Source: JBECKX01 sp964468475 (GTDB lineage: Bacteria; Zixibacteria; MSB-5A5; CAIYYT01). Taken from it: a stretch of 46,262 bases of DNA. The position numbers and the translations under genes were made by a program. The notes beneath the pieces are model-generated. The model worked only from the letters and a program-made list of their open reading frames with translations, was not told where the DNA came from and did not search any database. This document shows, in pieces, positions 8,892 through 16,744 of this stretch. Location: the NCBI GenBank assembly GCA_964468475.1, contig CAYXUL010000021.1, positions 1-46,262 of the forward strand, in the 5' to 3' direction. Numbering within the stretch: the first letter of the stretch is position 1; each line of letters starts with the position of its first letter.

Positions 8892-9885
8892 CTTGAACAG
8901 ACTTGGTCTAATGACAGCAACCGTCCTGCTGGTACTGCTGAGCGTGCCGTTATCGGCGCAGCAGGATCGCATCTCGGTCGAGTCGAAGCTTGACAAGCAA
9001 TCAGTCACAATTGGCGACATTGTTACCTATACCGTGATAATTACTGCTGACACAACTTTGTCTGTTGATTCACTGGCCGTCGGCTCCAACCTCGGCGCAT
9101 TTGAGATCAAGGATTATACACCGCGAGAGAGTCAGGTTGTGAGTGGGCTACGCGTTTACAAGCAGTCGTACAAAATCACTACCTTTACCACCGGTGACTA
9201 TCAGATACCCTCTCTGACGATCAACTATAAAACTGCCAAGGGGGAAGTGAAATCGATAAAGACCGACCCGGTCCCGCTCAAAGTGAAATCGCTTCTGACC
9301 GGCGAGAAGGGCGAGGATATCCGCCCGATCCGCGGACCGGTTGATTTTAAGACGCCATTTCCAACGTGGTGGGTCGTGGGTGGCGGTCTTTTGATTCTGG
9401 CAGCGATACTGTTCTTCATCTTCTATCGCCGTGCGCGTAAGCCGATTGACCTTGGCGTCGAGGAGGTCGACACCAGGCTTCCCTGGGAAATTGCGCTGGA
9501 TGAACTTGCGGAACTTGAGGAATCGGGACTGCTCACGAAGGGGCTCTTCCGCGAATTCTATTTCCGGTTATCGGAGATATTTCGCGGCTACATCGAGCGG
9601 CGGTACGGCATCGCTGCGCTGGAGCGTACATCCTACGAAATCATAAACGAATTCCGTTCGCTGTCGCTTGACTCGCAGGAAGAGAAGGAGATCCAGAAGC
9701 TGCTCGGCGAAAGCGACCTCGTCAAATTCGCCAAATTCCCGCCCACGACTGAGGGCGCCACCGCCCATTTCGAGGAAACCAAAGAATTCGTGATGAAAAC
9801 TCGATCGCTTCCCTTCAGCTCCCAGCCGGATAGCGGCGACGCCAGAAGCATGAATGTCGAAAAAACTCCGGAGGCTACGAGCTAG
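8881..9885 (+). CDS. Second short BatD-like membrane protein (DUF4381-like tail)
   Basis: About 334 residues. There is a signal peptide (ending near LSAQQ, about residue 26), one BatD-type periplasmic domain beginning ISVESKLDKQSVTIGD, a membrane segment around WWVVGGGLLILAAILFFIF, and a cytoplasmic helical tail with LWEIALDEL-like pattern (PWEIALDELAELEESGLL) as seen in DUF4381/BatD-associated proteins. I chose the ATG pair at 8881/8884, because the upstream GTG at 8857 lies within the glycosyltransferase gene and would add a charged non-signal extension. The gene ends at 9885, immediately before the BatA start at 9887. It is the second one-domain BatD relative in this operon. Confidence 0.75.
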   Translation: MMTNLNRLGLMTATVLLVLLSVPLSAQQDRISVESKLDKQSVTIGDIVTYTVIITADTTLSVDSLAVGSNLGAFEIKDYTPRESQVVSGLRVYKQSYKITTFTTGDYQIPSLTINYKTAKGEVKSIKTDPVPLKVKSLLTGEKGEDIRPIRGPVDFKTPFPTWWVVGGGLLILAAILFFIFYRRARKPIDLGVEEVDTRLPWEIALDELAELEESGLLTKGLFREFYFRLSEIFRGYIERRYGIAALERTSYEIINEFRSLSLDSQEEKEIQKLLGESDLVKFAKFPPTTEGATAHFEETKEFVMKTRSLPFSSQPDSGDARSMNVEKTPEATS

Positions 9886-9886
9886 T

Positions 9887-10876
9887 ATGCTTCAGTTTGC
9901 CAGCCCATATTTCCTCTGGATGTTGCTGATCGTGCCGGTCGTCGGCTTCTTTCTCTTTCGCAAACGGCGTGAGGCAGCCATCAGATTCTCTGATATTACG
10001 CTTCTGCGCGGCCTCAAGCGCTCTACCCGTGCCCGCAATCGCAAAGTAGTGCTCAATGTGCTGCGGCTGGGAGCGCTTACGCTCTTGATCCTCGCCATGG
10101 CCCGCCCGCAGGCAAGCAAACGCATCACTGAGGTTAATTCGGAAGGCATCGACATCATGCTGGCGCTCGACATTTCCGGCAGCATGCGCGCCGAGGATTT
10201 CAAACCGCAGAATCGCCTCGTCGCCGCTAAAGAAGTTATCGAGAACTTCGTCAGTGGCCGCAAGAATGACCGCATCGGGCTGGTCGTGTTCGCCAAACAA
10301 GCCTTCACACAATGCCCGTTGACGCTCGACTATAGCGTTCTGATCAATTTCCTGCACGATGTCGACTTTGGAATGGTCGAGGACGGCACCGCTATCGGCA
10401 TGGGAATCGCCAACGCGGTCAATCGCCTCCGTAACTCCAAGGCAAAATCGCGGATTATCATCCTGCTCACCGATGGCAACAACAACTCCGGTGAGATCGA
10501 TCCGCTGACAGCGGCGGAGATCGCCAAAACACTCGGGATTCGCATCTACACGATCGGCGCCGGTAAACCGGGAAAGGCGCTGATTCCGATCGACGACCCG
10601 ATTTTCGGGCGCCGATATCAGCAGATCGAAAGCCAGTTAAATGAAGAGGAATTGACCAAGGTCGCCAAGTTGACCGGCGGCGAATATTTCCGCGCGAAAT
10701 CCGAGGGGATGCTGAAGAAAATATATGACCAGATCTCCGATCTCGAGAAAACTAAGTTCAAGGTAAAGGAATACCTGCAGTTCAGCCAGTTCTTCCCATT
10801 CCTGCTCTGGCCGGCGGGACTTCTGCTCGGACTGGAAGTTATCTTGAGAGAGACGGTGTTCCGGAGACTACCGTAG
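9887..10876 (+). CDS. batA: BatA-type VWA membrane protein
   Basis: A 329-residue protein with two N-terminal membrane helices (about 8-24 and 55-72), a VWA domain and a C-terminal membrane helix. The metal-binding DISGS lies at residues 95-99, with the later T and D positions present (DGTAIG and LLTDGNNNSG). MARPQ after the second helix is a hallmark of BatA/BatB. The ATG at 9887 follows GGAGG (9870-9874) by 12 nt. Bat proteins were named for aerotolerance in Bacteroides; the biochemical role is not settled, but a MoxR-driven membrane complex is the usual model. Confidence 0.92.
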   Translation: MLQFASPYFLWMLLIVPVVGFFLFRKRREAAIRFSDITLLRGLKRSTRARNRKVVLNVLRLGALTLLILAMARPQASKRITEVNSEGIDIMLALDISGSMRAEDFKPQNRLVAAKEVIENFVSGRKNDRIGLVVFAKQAFTQCPLTLDYSVLINFLHDVDFGMVEDGTAIGMGIANAVNRLRNSKAKSRIIILLTDGNNNSGEIDPLTAAEIAKTLGIRIYTIGAGKPGKALIPIDDPIFGRRYQQIESQLNEEELTKVAKLTGGEYFRAKSEGMLKKIYDQISDLEKTKFKVKEYLQFSQFFPFLLWPAGLLLGLEVILRETVFRRLP

Positions 10877-10886
10877 CAGGAGAATA

Positions 10887-10949
10887 ATGACTGACTTGAT
10901 GGACGAAATGCTTATTGCGACTGAAACCACAGTAGACGCGAGCAAATAA
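10887..10949 (+). CDS. Possible 20-residue leader peptide between batA and batB
   Basis: A short frame, MTDLMDEMLIATETTVDASK, preceded by AGGAG (10878-10882) four nt before its ATG. Its TAA stop shares one base with the batB ATG (TAATG at 10947-10951). The batB start has no good ribosome-binding site of its own, so translation of this peptide could deliver ribosomes to batB. It is acidic and has no hydrophobic segment. It could also be a chance frame; evidence is the strong site, the exact overlap and the tight fit between the two genes. Confidence 0.45.
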   Translation: MTDLMDEMLIATETTVDASK

Positions 10950-11980
10950 TGAGATTTGCAGCGCCACAGTACTTTTTGGGATTCATTGCCATTCTGGTGC
11001 TTGCGATCTTTGCCTACTGGAGTGCGCGTAAGAAGAAGCGCCTGCTGGGTATCTTCGCTGACCAGAAGCTGTTGTCGGGATTGATTCGCAACTTCTCGGC
11101 GCGTCGCCGTCGCTATAAGACTACGTTTTTCTTTCTGGCGCTGGTCATTCTGGTGCTGGCAATGGCGCGTCCACAGTTTGGCACCCACATGCAGCTGGTT
11201 AAGCGTGAAGGGCAAGATGTCATGCTGGTCATTGACGTATCTAATTCAATGCTGGCCGAAGATATGCGGCCGAACCGCCTCGAACGCGCCAAACAGGAGG
11301 TACGCGGCCTGCTTGATCGTCTGCAGGGAGACAGGGTAGGAATCGTCGCTTTCGCCGGCGCGGCGTTCGTGCAGTGCCCGTTGACTCTCGATTACTCGGC
11401 GGCGCGGTTGTTTCTCGATATCATCGACGTCGACCTGATCCCTCAGCCGGGAACCAATCTGCCGGAAGCTATCAAGGTTGCCACCAAGGCGTTTAATATT
11501 CAGGAACGTAAGCACAAAGTGATGATCATAATCACTGACGGCGAGGATTTTGGCAAAGGCCTCGATGACGCCGTTGAGCAGGCGAAACTCGCCGGTGTGC
11601 GTATATATACTATAGGGATAGGCCGCCCCGACGGCGAGCCGATACCGATTCGCAACAGCCGCGGTGAAATGGTTGGCTACAAGAAGGACCGAAACGGCGA
11701 ACTCATCCTGACCCGTCTCGATGAAGTCACCCTTAAACAGGTTGCAACCGCGACGGGCGGTAAGTATTATCACGCCTCCGCCGGGGAGATCGCCCTGGAT
11801 GACATCTATGCCGATATCTCTCAGATGGAGAAGAAGGAACTGGAAGAGCGACTGATGACGCAATACGAAGATAGATTTCAATATATCCTCCCCCTGGCGA
11901 TTATTCTTCTCGTTGCGGACGTGATGATCTCCGAACGTCGGCGCAGCAGAAATAAGGAGCAGCGCAATGCGACATCATAG
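10949..11980 (+). CDS. batB: BatB-type VWA membrane protein
   Basis: A 343-residue protein with the same plan as BatA: N-terminal membrane helices (about 8-24 and 57-73), MARPQ, a VWA domain with DVSNS at 96-100, and a C-terminal helix near residue 315-330. BatA and BatB in known clusters are paralogues and this pair is clearly related over the VWA domain (both have QCPLTLDYS). The end of the gene overlaps the BatC start by 14 nt. Start at ATG 10949 overlaps the stop of the short upstream frame. Confidence 0.92.
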   Translation: MRFAAPQYFLGFIAILVLAIFAYWSARKKKRLLGIFADQKLLSGLIRNFSARRRRYKTTFFFLALVILVLAMARPQFGTHMQLVKREGQDVMLVIDVSNSMLAEDMRPNRLERAKQEVRGLLDRLQGDRVGIVAFAGAAFVQCPLTLDYSAARLFLDIIDVDLIPQPGTNLPEAIKVATKAFNIQERKHKVMIIITDGEDFGKGLDDAVEQAKLAGVRIYTIGIGRPDGEPIPIRNSRGEMVGYKKDRNGELILTRLDEVTLKQVATATGGKYYHASAGEIALDDIYADISQMEKKELEERLMTQYEDRFQYILPLAIILLVADVMISERRRSRNKEQRNATS

Positions 11981-12833
11981 TTTGACGACATTGACAATTG
12001 TCTTTACGCTTTCTCTCATTGGAGCCGCACCATTACGCGCCGATTACCGCGATCTCAACAAGGAAGGCAACAAAGCTCTGAAAGCAGACAAAATCGAGGA
12101 TGCGCTGAAAAACTATCGTGAAGCCGACGTAGAGCATCCCGGCTCACCTGAGATTAGCTATAATATCGGCAATGCGCTTTACAAGAAGAACGACTACAAG
12201 GATGCGGCTGAGCGCTACGGGAAGGCCCTCAACACTGACAACGCCAAGTTCCAGGCCAACGCCTACTACAACATGGGCAACAGCCTGTTTCGGGCGGAGA
12301 AGTATACCGACGCCATCGCAGCATACAAGAAGACGCTTGAGATAAATCCCAGCGACGTGGATGCGAAGTACAATCTTGAGCTGGCTCGCAAGAAGCTAAA
12401 GGACCAGTCAAAGCAGCAACAACAGAACAAACAGCAGCAGAAGCAGAACAAGGACCAGAAGAGCCAGCAGAACAAAGACCAGCAGAATCAGCAAAACCAG
12501 CAGCAGCAGGATCAACAGCAGCAACAGCAGCAGGATCAACAGCAGGATAAGAAGCAGCAACAGCAACAGGATCAGCAACAGCAGGACCAGCAGGGCGACA
12601 AGAAGAAGCAGCAGCAGCAGGACGCCAAGCAGGGAGACCAGGAGAAACAGGGCAAGCAGGGCGACCAGAGCAAAGATCAGCAGCAGAAAGAGGGCCAGGC
12701 ACAGAAGCAGGGAATGAGCAAAGAAGACGCTGAACGGCTACTGCAGGCTCTCGGCCGACAGGAGAAAGAAGTACAGAAACAGGTGCAACGGCGGGCATTC
12801 AAACCGACGGGATACAACGGCAAAGATTGGTAA
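11967..12833 (+). CDS. batC: BatC-like TPR protein with a long Gln-rich tract
   Basis: A 288-residue protein with a signal peptide (about 1-25), then TPR repeats (about 28-60, 61-94, 95-130; e.g. AYYNMGNSLFRAEKYTDAIAAYKKTLEINPSD), then a Gln/Lys/Asp-rich low-complexity tract (147-249) and a short C-terminal helix with KPTGYNGKDW at the end. BatC proteins commonly combine TPRs with a Q/K-rich tail and a conserved terminal K-D-W, so the assignment is secure from order and architecture. The tail probably extends in the periplasm as a flexible linker. It overlaps batB by 14 nt. Confidence 0.88.
   Translation: MRHHSLTTLTIVFTLSLIGAAPLRADYRDLNKEGNKALKADKIEDALKNYREADVEHPGSPEISYNIGNALYKKNDYKDAAERYGKALNTDNAKFQANAYYNMGNSLFRAEKYTDAIAAYKKTLEINPSDVDAKYNLELARKKLKDQSKQQQQNKQQQKQNKDQKSQQNKDQQNQQNQQQQDQQQQQQQDQQQDKKQQQQQDQQQQDQQGDKKKQQQQDAKQGDQEKQGKQGDQSKDQQQKEGQAQKQGMSKEDAERLLQALGRQEKEVQKQVQRRAFKPTGYNGKDW
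12405..12713 (+). repeat. CAG/CAA-rich low-complexity tract in batC
   Basis: About 309 bases made mostly of CAG, CAA, AAG and GAC codons, encoding poly-Gln interrupted by Lys, Asp and Gly. CAG and CAA alternate irregularly rather than forming a pure repeat, which suggests selection for composition more than recent slippage, although length variation between strains is likely. Confidence 0.85.
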
Positions 12834-12878
12834 GTCGGAACTCTTGTTTGTTGATTTTGAGGTAAGGCACGGTAAGTT

Positions 12879-14687
12879 ATGTGGCGGAGAATTGTTATAA
12901 GCACACTACTGGCAATCTTATCAAGCGGCGTGGTGCTGGCTTCAGTCACCGTGCAGGCCTCAGTCAGTCAGACCCGCATCTACGACAATCAGGATCTTGA
13001 GTACACGATCTCGATCAGCGGCGACGTCAACAATTACCCGGAAATCGATCTCGACAATATGAAGGACTGGGATGTTCTCAGTTCGGGCACGACACGCAAT
13101 TACACTTGGATAAATGGCCAATCGAATCAAAGCGTCGATATCACCTACCGGCTGACGCCGAGGTCCAGCGGGACGCTGACCATTCCGTCGCAGACTATAG
13201 AGATCGACGGGAAGCGTCACGTCACGAAGAGCCTGCAGGTCCAAGTGCTTAAGTCGAGTCAGCCGCAGCCACAGGCGAGAGCGACTCCTCCACAGGGTCA
13301 ACGCGGCAGTGCTTCGGCCGACAATGTCGGTAAAGATGACTTGTTCCTGGAAGCTTCTGTTGATAAAGACACCGTTTACGTCAACGAGCAGATAACCTTG
13401 ACCATTAAATTCTTCCGCGATGTGCAGCCCCTGCAGACACCCGATTATTCGGAACCGACCTGGACAGGATTTTGGAAAGAGGATTTGCCGCCACAACGGA
13501 CCTACGCCCAGCGGGTCAACGGTCAAAACTACCATGTCAATGAGATCAAGAAGGCGCTCTTTCCTACTGCAGCCGGCACTCATACAATCGGCTCCGCCAC
13601 AATAGCTGTCGTGGTGAGCGAGCGCAGTCGGCAGGATCCCTTCAGCGTCTTCAACAACTTCAACTCTCTTTTTGGCCGCTCCAAGACGGTGACTTTGCAC
13701 TCAGACCCGATTAGCGTCGTTGCAATTCCCCTTCCTGAAAAAAGCCAACCGAAGAACTTCTCGGGTGCGGTAGGCCATTTCACTATATCCTCGAAAGTTG
13801 ATAAGACCAAGGTAGAGGTCAACGAGCCGATTACTCTCACCCTCAAGATCAACGGCACCGGAAATGTGAAGTCAATCGTTCCACCGGATTTGCCAGACTT
13901 GCCTGATTTCCGCAGTTACGAAGCCTCGGATAACGAGAAAACGGAAAGAGTCAATTTCGAGCTTGGTGGCAGCCGCTCTATTGAGCATGTCCTGATTCCC
14001 AAACGCGCGGGAAATTATACTTTACCGGGAGTCCAGTTCTCGTTTTTTGACCCGAAGTCGAAATCGTACCAGACCGTCTCCACCAAGCCCGTTGCCGTCG
14101 AGGTCACTCCGGCGTCGGAGCGGTTTACCTCTTCGCTGCAGAATTTGCAAACCAATCAGCTCGATTTGACGGCAAAGGATATCCGCTATCTCAAGTCCGA
14201 TATCGGGGAACTGCACGGTAAGAGATCTGATCCCCTTCCCACCAAGCCGCTGGCGTTCTTGCTTTACCTGGTGCCGGTAGTTGGCTATCTGGTCGTGGTA
14301 CAGCAGCAGCGCCGTCGCGAAAAACTGGCCAGCGATCTGGGACTGCGTCGCCTGAAGCGCGCTCGCAAGATGGCGGAAAAGCGGCTTTCTGAGGCAAAAC
14401 AGCACCTGCAGGGCGGCGAAGCTGAGAAATTCTATGCGGAAACACATAAATCGTTAATTGAGTACTTTGCCGATCGCTTCAATCTGCCGGCGCATGGTTT
14501 GACAGAGGAAAAGATCAGAGAATTCGCCGACGGGCGTCCGGACGGCAACCTGATTGACAGGATGGTGAACCTCCTCAAACAATGTGACTTCGGGCGCTTT
14601 GCTCCGGGAGGGTCGGAAGCGGAGATCATGGGCAAACTGTGGGAGGATTCGCGAGAGCTTATTGTGGAGATGGAGAAACAGCGGTGA
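12879..14687 (+). CDS. batD: BatD oxygen-tolerance protein
   Basis: A 602-residue protein with signal peptide (about 1-24, cleaved near VLASVTVQA), three successive Ig-like BatD domains (start near residues 22, 155 and 300; e.g. VDKDTVYVNEQITLTIKF and VDKTKVEVNEPITLTLKI), a membrane segment near 452-470 (LAFLLYLVPVVGYLVV), then a cytoplasmic helical tail. The periplasmic position matches the family. GAGGTAAGG precedes the ATG. It overlaps batE by GTGA. Confidence 0.9.
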   Translation: MWRRIVISTLLAILSSGVVLASVTVQASVSQTRIYDNQDLEYTISISGDVNNYPEIDLDNMKDWDVLSSGTTRNYTWINGQSNQSVDITYRLTPRSSGTLTIPSQTIEIDGKRHVTKSLQVQVLKSSQPQPQARATPPQGQRGSASADNVGKDDLFLEASVDKDTVYVNEQITLTIKFFRDVQPLQTPDYSEPTWTGFWKEDLPPQRTYAQRVNGQNYHVNEIKKALFPTAAGTHTIGSATIAVVVSERSRQDPFSVFNNFNSLFGRSKTVTLHSDPISVVAIPLPEKSQPKNFSGAVGHFTISSKVDKTKVEVNEPITLTLKINGTGNVKSIVPPDLPDLPDFRSYEASDNEKTERVNFELGGSRSIEHVLIPKRAGNYTLPGVQFSFFDPKSKSYQTVSTKPVAVEVTPASERFTSSLQNLQTNQLDLTAKDIRYLKSDIGELHGKRSDPLPTKPLAFLLYLVPVVGYLVVVQQQRRREKLASDLGLRRLKRARKMAEKRLSEAKQHLQGGEAEKFYAETHKSLIEYFADRFNLPAHGLTEEKIREFADGRPDGNLIDRMVNLLKQCDFGRFAPGGSEAEIMGKLWEDSRELIVEMEKQR

Positions 14688-15418
14688 TCTGGCGTTCACT
14701 CATTCTGGTGTTGATGCTGTTTGCATCCTCACAGGCAGGAATTAATGAGGATTTTCAAAACGGGGTGAAACTCTATGATCAGGGGGACTTTCAGAGTTCG
14801 GCCAGGCAATTTCAGTCGATTATCGACAAAGGATACTCCTCGGCAGGTCTCTACTATAATGCCGGTTGTGCGTATTTTAAGGCGGGCAAACTCGGGCAGG
14901 CAATAGCCAACTTCCGCCGCGCACAGCGTCTGGCGCCGGATGACGAAGACATTCAGGCCAATTTAAAGTTCGCCCAACTCTTCGCCGTTGACAAGGTCGA
15001 TCAAACGCACAGCCTTCTGAAAGACAGAATCACCGACTATCTTGGCATTATTTCCCCGAACAACTATTTCTTGATTACGTTTATCGCTATAGTCCTGTTA
15101 TTTGGATACCTCGCGCTGCGGCGGATCGGTTACCTGCGAGCAGGAAATATCCCGGTGGTGATACTAGCACTGGTAGTGGTTGTATCGGTTAGCTCGATGA
15201 TCTGGGTCCTTGACGAGAACTATCTCGTAAAAGAGGGTGTAATCGTTGCTAATCAGACCGACGTTCTTTCAGGTCCCGGACAGGATTTCGAGCTGCAATT
15301 CGAAGGTCACGAGGGGCTTAGATTCGAGATCCTCGACGAGCGCTCGAACTATTACCTCGGCCTGTTTGCCAATAAGCTAAAGGGCTGGGTGAACAAGTCT
15401 GATGTCGTACAAATATAG
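14684..15418 (+). CDS. batE: BatE-like TPR and SH3-domain membrane protein
   Basis: About 244 residues. It starts at the GTG that overlaps the batD stop (GTGA), giving a clean signal peptide IWRSLILVLMLFASSQAG. TPR-like repeats span about 20-100 (GLYYNAGCAYFKAGKLGQAIANFRRAQRLAP), then two membrane segments (about 125-145 and 155-175), and a C-terminal SH3-like domain (VLSGPGQDFELQF ... GWVNKSDVVQI). This architecture is that of BatE in Bacteroidetes-type clusters. It closes the Bat operon. The longer frame from 14639 overlaps batD and lacks a proper signal peptide. Confidence 0.85.
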   Translation: MIWRSLILVLMLFASSQAGINEDFQNGVKLYDQGDFQSSARQFQSIIDKGYSSAGLYYNAGCAYFKAGKLGQAIANFRRAQRLAPDDEDIQANLKFAQLFAVDKVDQTHSLLKDRITDYLGIISPNNYFLITFIAIVLLFGYLALRRIGYLRAGNIPVVILALVVVVSVSSMIWVLDENYLVKEGVIVANQTDVLSGPGQDFELQFEGHEGLRFEILDERSNYYLGLFANKLKGWVNKSDVVQI

Positions 15419-15461
15419 TCGAAGCCGGCCTGTGGCCGTAACGCGTTAATCTCCATAAGCT

Positions 15462-15479
15462 TACATTAGCCCGAATGTA
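15462..15479. promoter_or_regulatory. Inverted repeat abutting the -35 of the YbhN-like gene
   Basis: TACATT, six-base spacer, AATGTA; perfect half-sites. The second half ends at the base before TTGACA (15480). The position suggests an activator or repressor binding site. No regulator for it is evident nearby. Confidence 0.45.
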
Positions 15480-15508
15480 TTGACACTTCCCCCGGCAAAA
15501 GGTATCTT
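15480..15508 (+). promoter_or_regulatory. Promoter of the YbhN-like gene
   Basis: TTGACA (15480-15485), 17-base spacer, TATCTT (15503-15508). A perfect -35 and optimal spacing; the -10 matches consensus at 4 of 6. The expected transcript start near 15515 leaves a short leader to the AGGAG at 15538. Confidence 0.65.
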
Positions 15509-15548
15509 CAGCTGCCCGCATTAATGTGAGGTCTGGCAGGAGCGCAAT

Positions 15549-16562
15549 ATCAGAAATTTCGAGTGGAAGAAATTAGTCGGATTCCTGATCGCGATAGGCT
15601 TATTCTATGCGAGTATCCACAACGTAGATCTTGCTGATCTGTGGGATGCTATGAAGGGGGTCAATTTCGTGTTCATTCTATGTGCCTTCACCTGCGCGGC
15701 AACGGTCAACTGGGCCAAGGCGATGCGCTGGCGCGCGCTGGTGTTTGACGTTAAGGAAATCTCGCATATTCGCAGCCTCGCACTCTTTCACGTCACTCAG
15801 ATGGTAAATCTGTCACTGCCGGCTCTTACCGGTCAGGCAGCCCGAATTGTGTTGCTGGCCCGTCAGGAGAAGCTCTCCAAAACCTTCTGTGCGACCACGG
15901 TTGCCATGGAAGTGCTTTTCGACGGGATCAGCCTGGTAGTGCTGGTATACCTTGCCTCGTTCCTGTTCGCTTTTCCCGACTGGATCAGGGAGGCCGAGAT
16001 CTATGCCGCTATCGCCGTTGGCCTGATCCTGACACTTGGGATCATTACCTGGCGAAATCAGAGAGCGCTGGAGTATTTCGGAAAGAAAAAAATCAAGCGC
16101 CGTTTTCCAAGATTTTACGAAAAGCTCAAGGGCTGGGTCTCCTCCATCACCAGCGGTATGACTTCGCTGAGAAGCAGCAAGAGAATCCTCGAAGTCACTT
16201 TCTATTCGGTTATAGTCTGGCTCCTTCATGTCGGCGGGACCGTGATGCTGATTCTTGCCTTCGGGCTCAATGTCCCGGTGTGGGCTGGAGTCGTCGTCAT
16301 CATCGTGAACTCATTCCTGCTGCTTATACCTCTAACCCCGGGCAATATCGGGTCCTTTCAGTTGATTGTCAAAGGCACGCTGGTGGAGTTGTTCGGCGTC
16401 GCTGCCTCACCGGCGTTTGCGTTCAGCATCATTCTCCACCTCATGGATGTCGTTCCGGCCTTTGTCGGCGGCATTTTCTTCCTGTTCAGTCATCACATTA
16501 CCTTCAAGAAATTGCGCGAAGAAGCCCAGGTCGGCGCTCAGGAGGCCGAGCCGGTCGCCTGA
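15549..16562 (+). CDS. YbhN/UPF0104 (lysylphosphatidylglycerol synthase transmembrane-like) protein
   Basis: A polytopic protein of about 337 residues with seven or eight membrane segments, and the family-typical features: a first helix KLVGFLIAIGLFYASI followed by V-D-L, then NWAKAMRWRAL, an F-H-V-T-Q-M-V-N-L-S-L-P-A cytoplasmic-membrane segment, and a late PLTPGNIGSFQ motif. Members are flippase-like or of unknown function. The first canonical ATG is 15651, but that would delete the first helix. The frame is open back to a TAA at 15522, and AGGAG (15538-15542) lies six nt before an ATC at 15549. I therefore place the start there as a rare non-AUG start; an annotation tool would probably choose 15651. 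The stop at 16562 is firm. Confidence 0.75.
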   Translation: MRNFEWKKLVGFLIAIGLFYASIHNVDLADLWDAMKGVNFVFILCAFTCAATVNWAKAMRWRALVFDVKEISHIRSLALFHVTQMVNLSLPALTGQAARIVLLARQEKLSKTFCATTVAMEVLFDGISLVVLVYLASFLFAFPDWIREAEIYAAIAVGLILTLGIITWRNQRALEYFGKKKIKRRFPRFYEKLKGWVSSITSGMTSLRSSKRILEVTFYSVIVWLLHVGGTVMLILAFGLNVPVWAGVVVIIVNSFLLLIPLTPGNIGSFQLIVKGTLVELFGVAASPAFAFSIILHLMDVVPAFVGGIFFLFSHHITFKKLREEAQVGAQEAEPVA

Positions 16563-16578
16563 CGCAGCCTCGAATTCA

Positions 16579-16601
16579 GCCTTGACAATAGTAGTTGAGG
16601 C
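16579..16601 (+). terminator. Weak hairpin after the YbhN-like gene
   Basis: GCCTTGAC and GTTGAGGC pair over eight positions, two of them G-T, with a seven-base loop, 17 nt after the stop. There is no T tract, so it may only protect the transcript end. The rest of the 182-base interval before corA shows no convincing promoter. Confidence 0.25.
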
Positions 16602-16744
16602 AGCCACCTTAGACAATCGCAGACGGGGAGGGTGGAACGGGTAGACTATTTCTCCCGCTCAGAGTGCCGATGAGATACTAACTCCCCCTTCGCTTAAGCT
16701 CGTAACAGTATCTGTCAGCGTCACTTATCGGAATCGAGCAGCCT

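Noticed and set aside
12229..12798. Long antisense frame opposite batC
   Set aside because: It is the reverse-strand reading of the CAG/CAA-rich tract (Ala/Ser/Val/Cys-rich), with no start site or family similarity.
12960..13700. 246-codon antisense frame opposite batD
   Set aside because: Shadow of a high-confidence gene; composition is not protein-like.
15426..15438. CGGCC/GGCCG hairpin as terminator of the Bat operon
   Set aside because: Only five pairs and no T tract; kept only as part of the palindrome cluster finding.
16582..16610. TTGACA upstream of corA as a promoter
   Set aside because: No acceptable -10 at 16-18 bases, and the motif lies inside a hairpin stem after the preceding gene.
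16563..16744. M-box or other magnesium riboswitch before corA
   Set aside because: The interval lacks the conserved M-box segments and shows only weak pairing.
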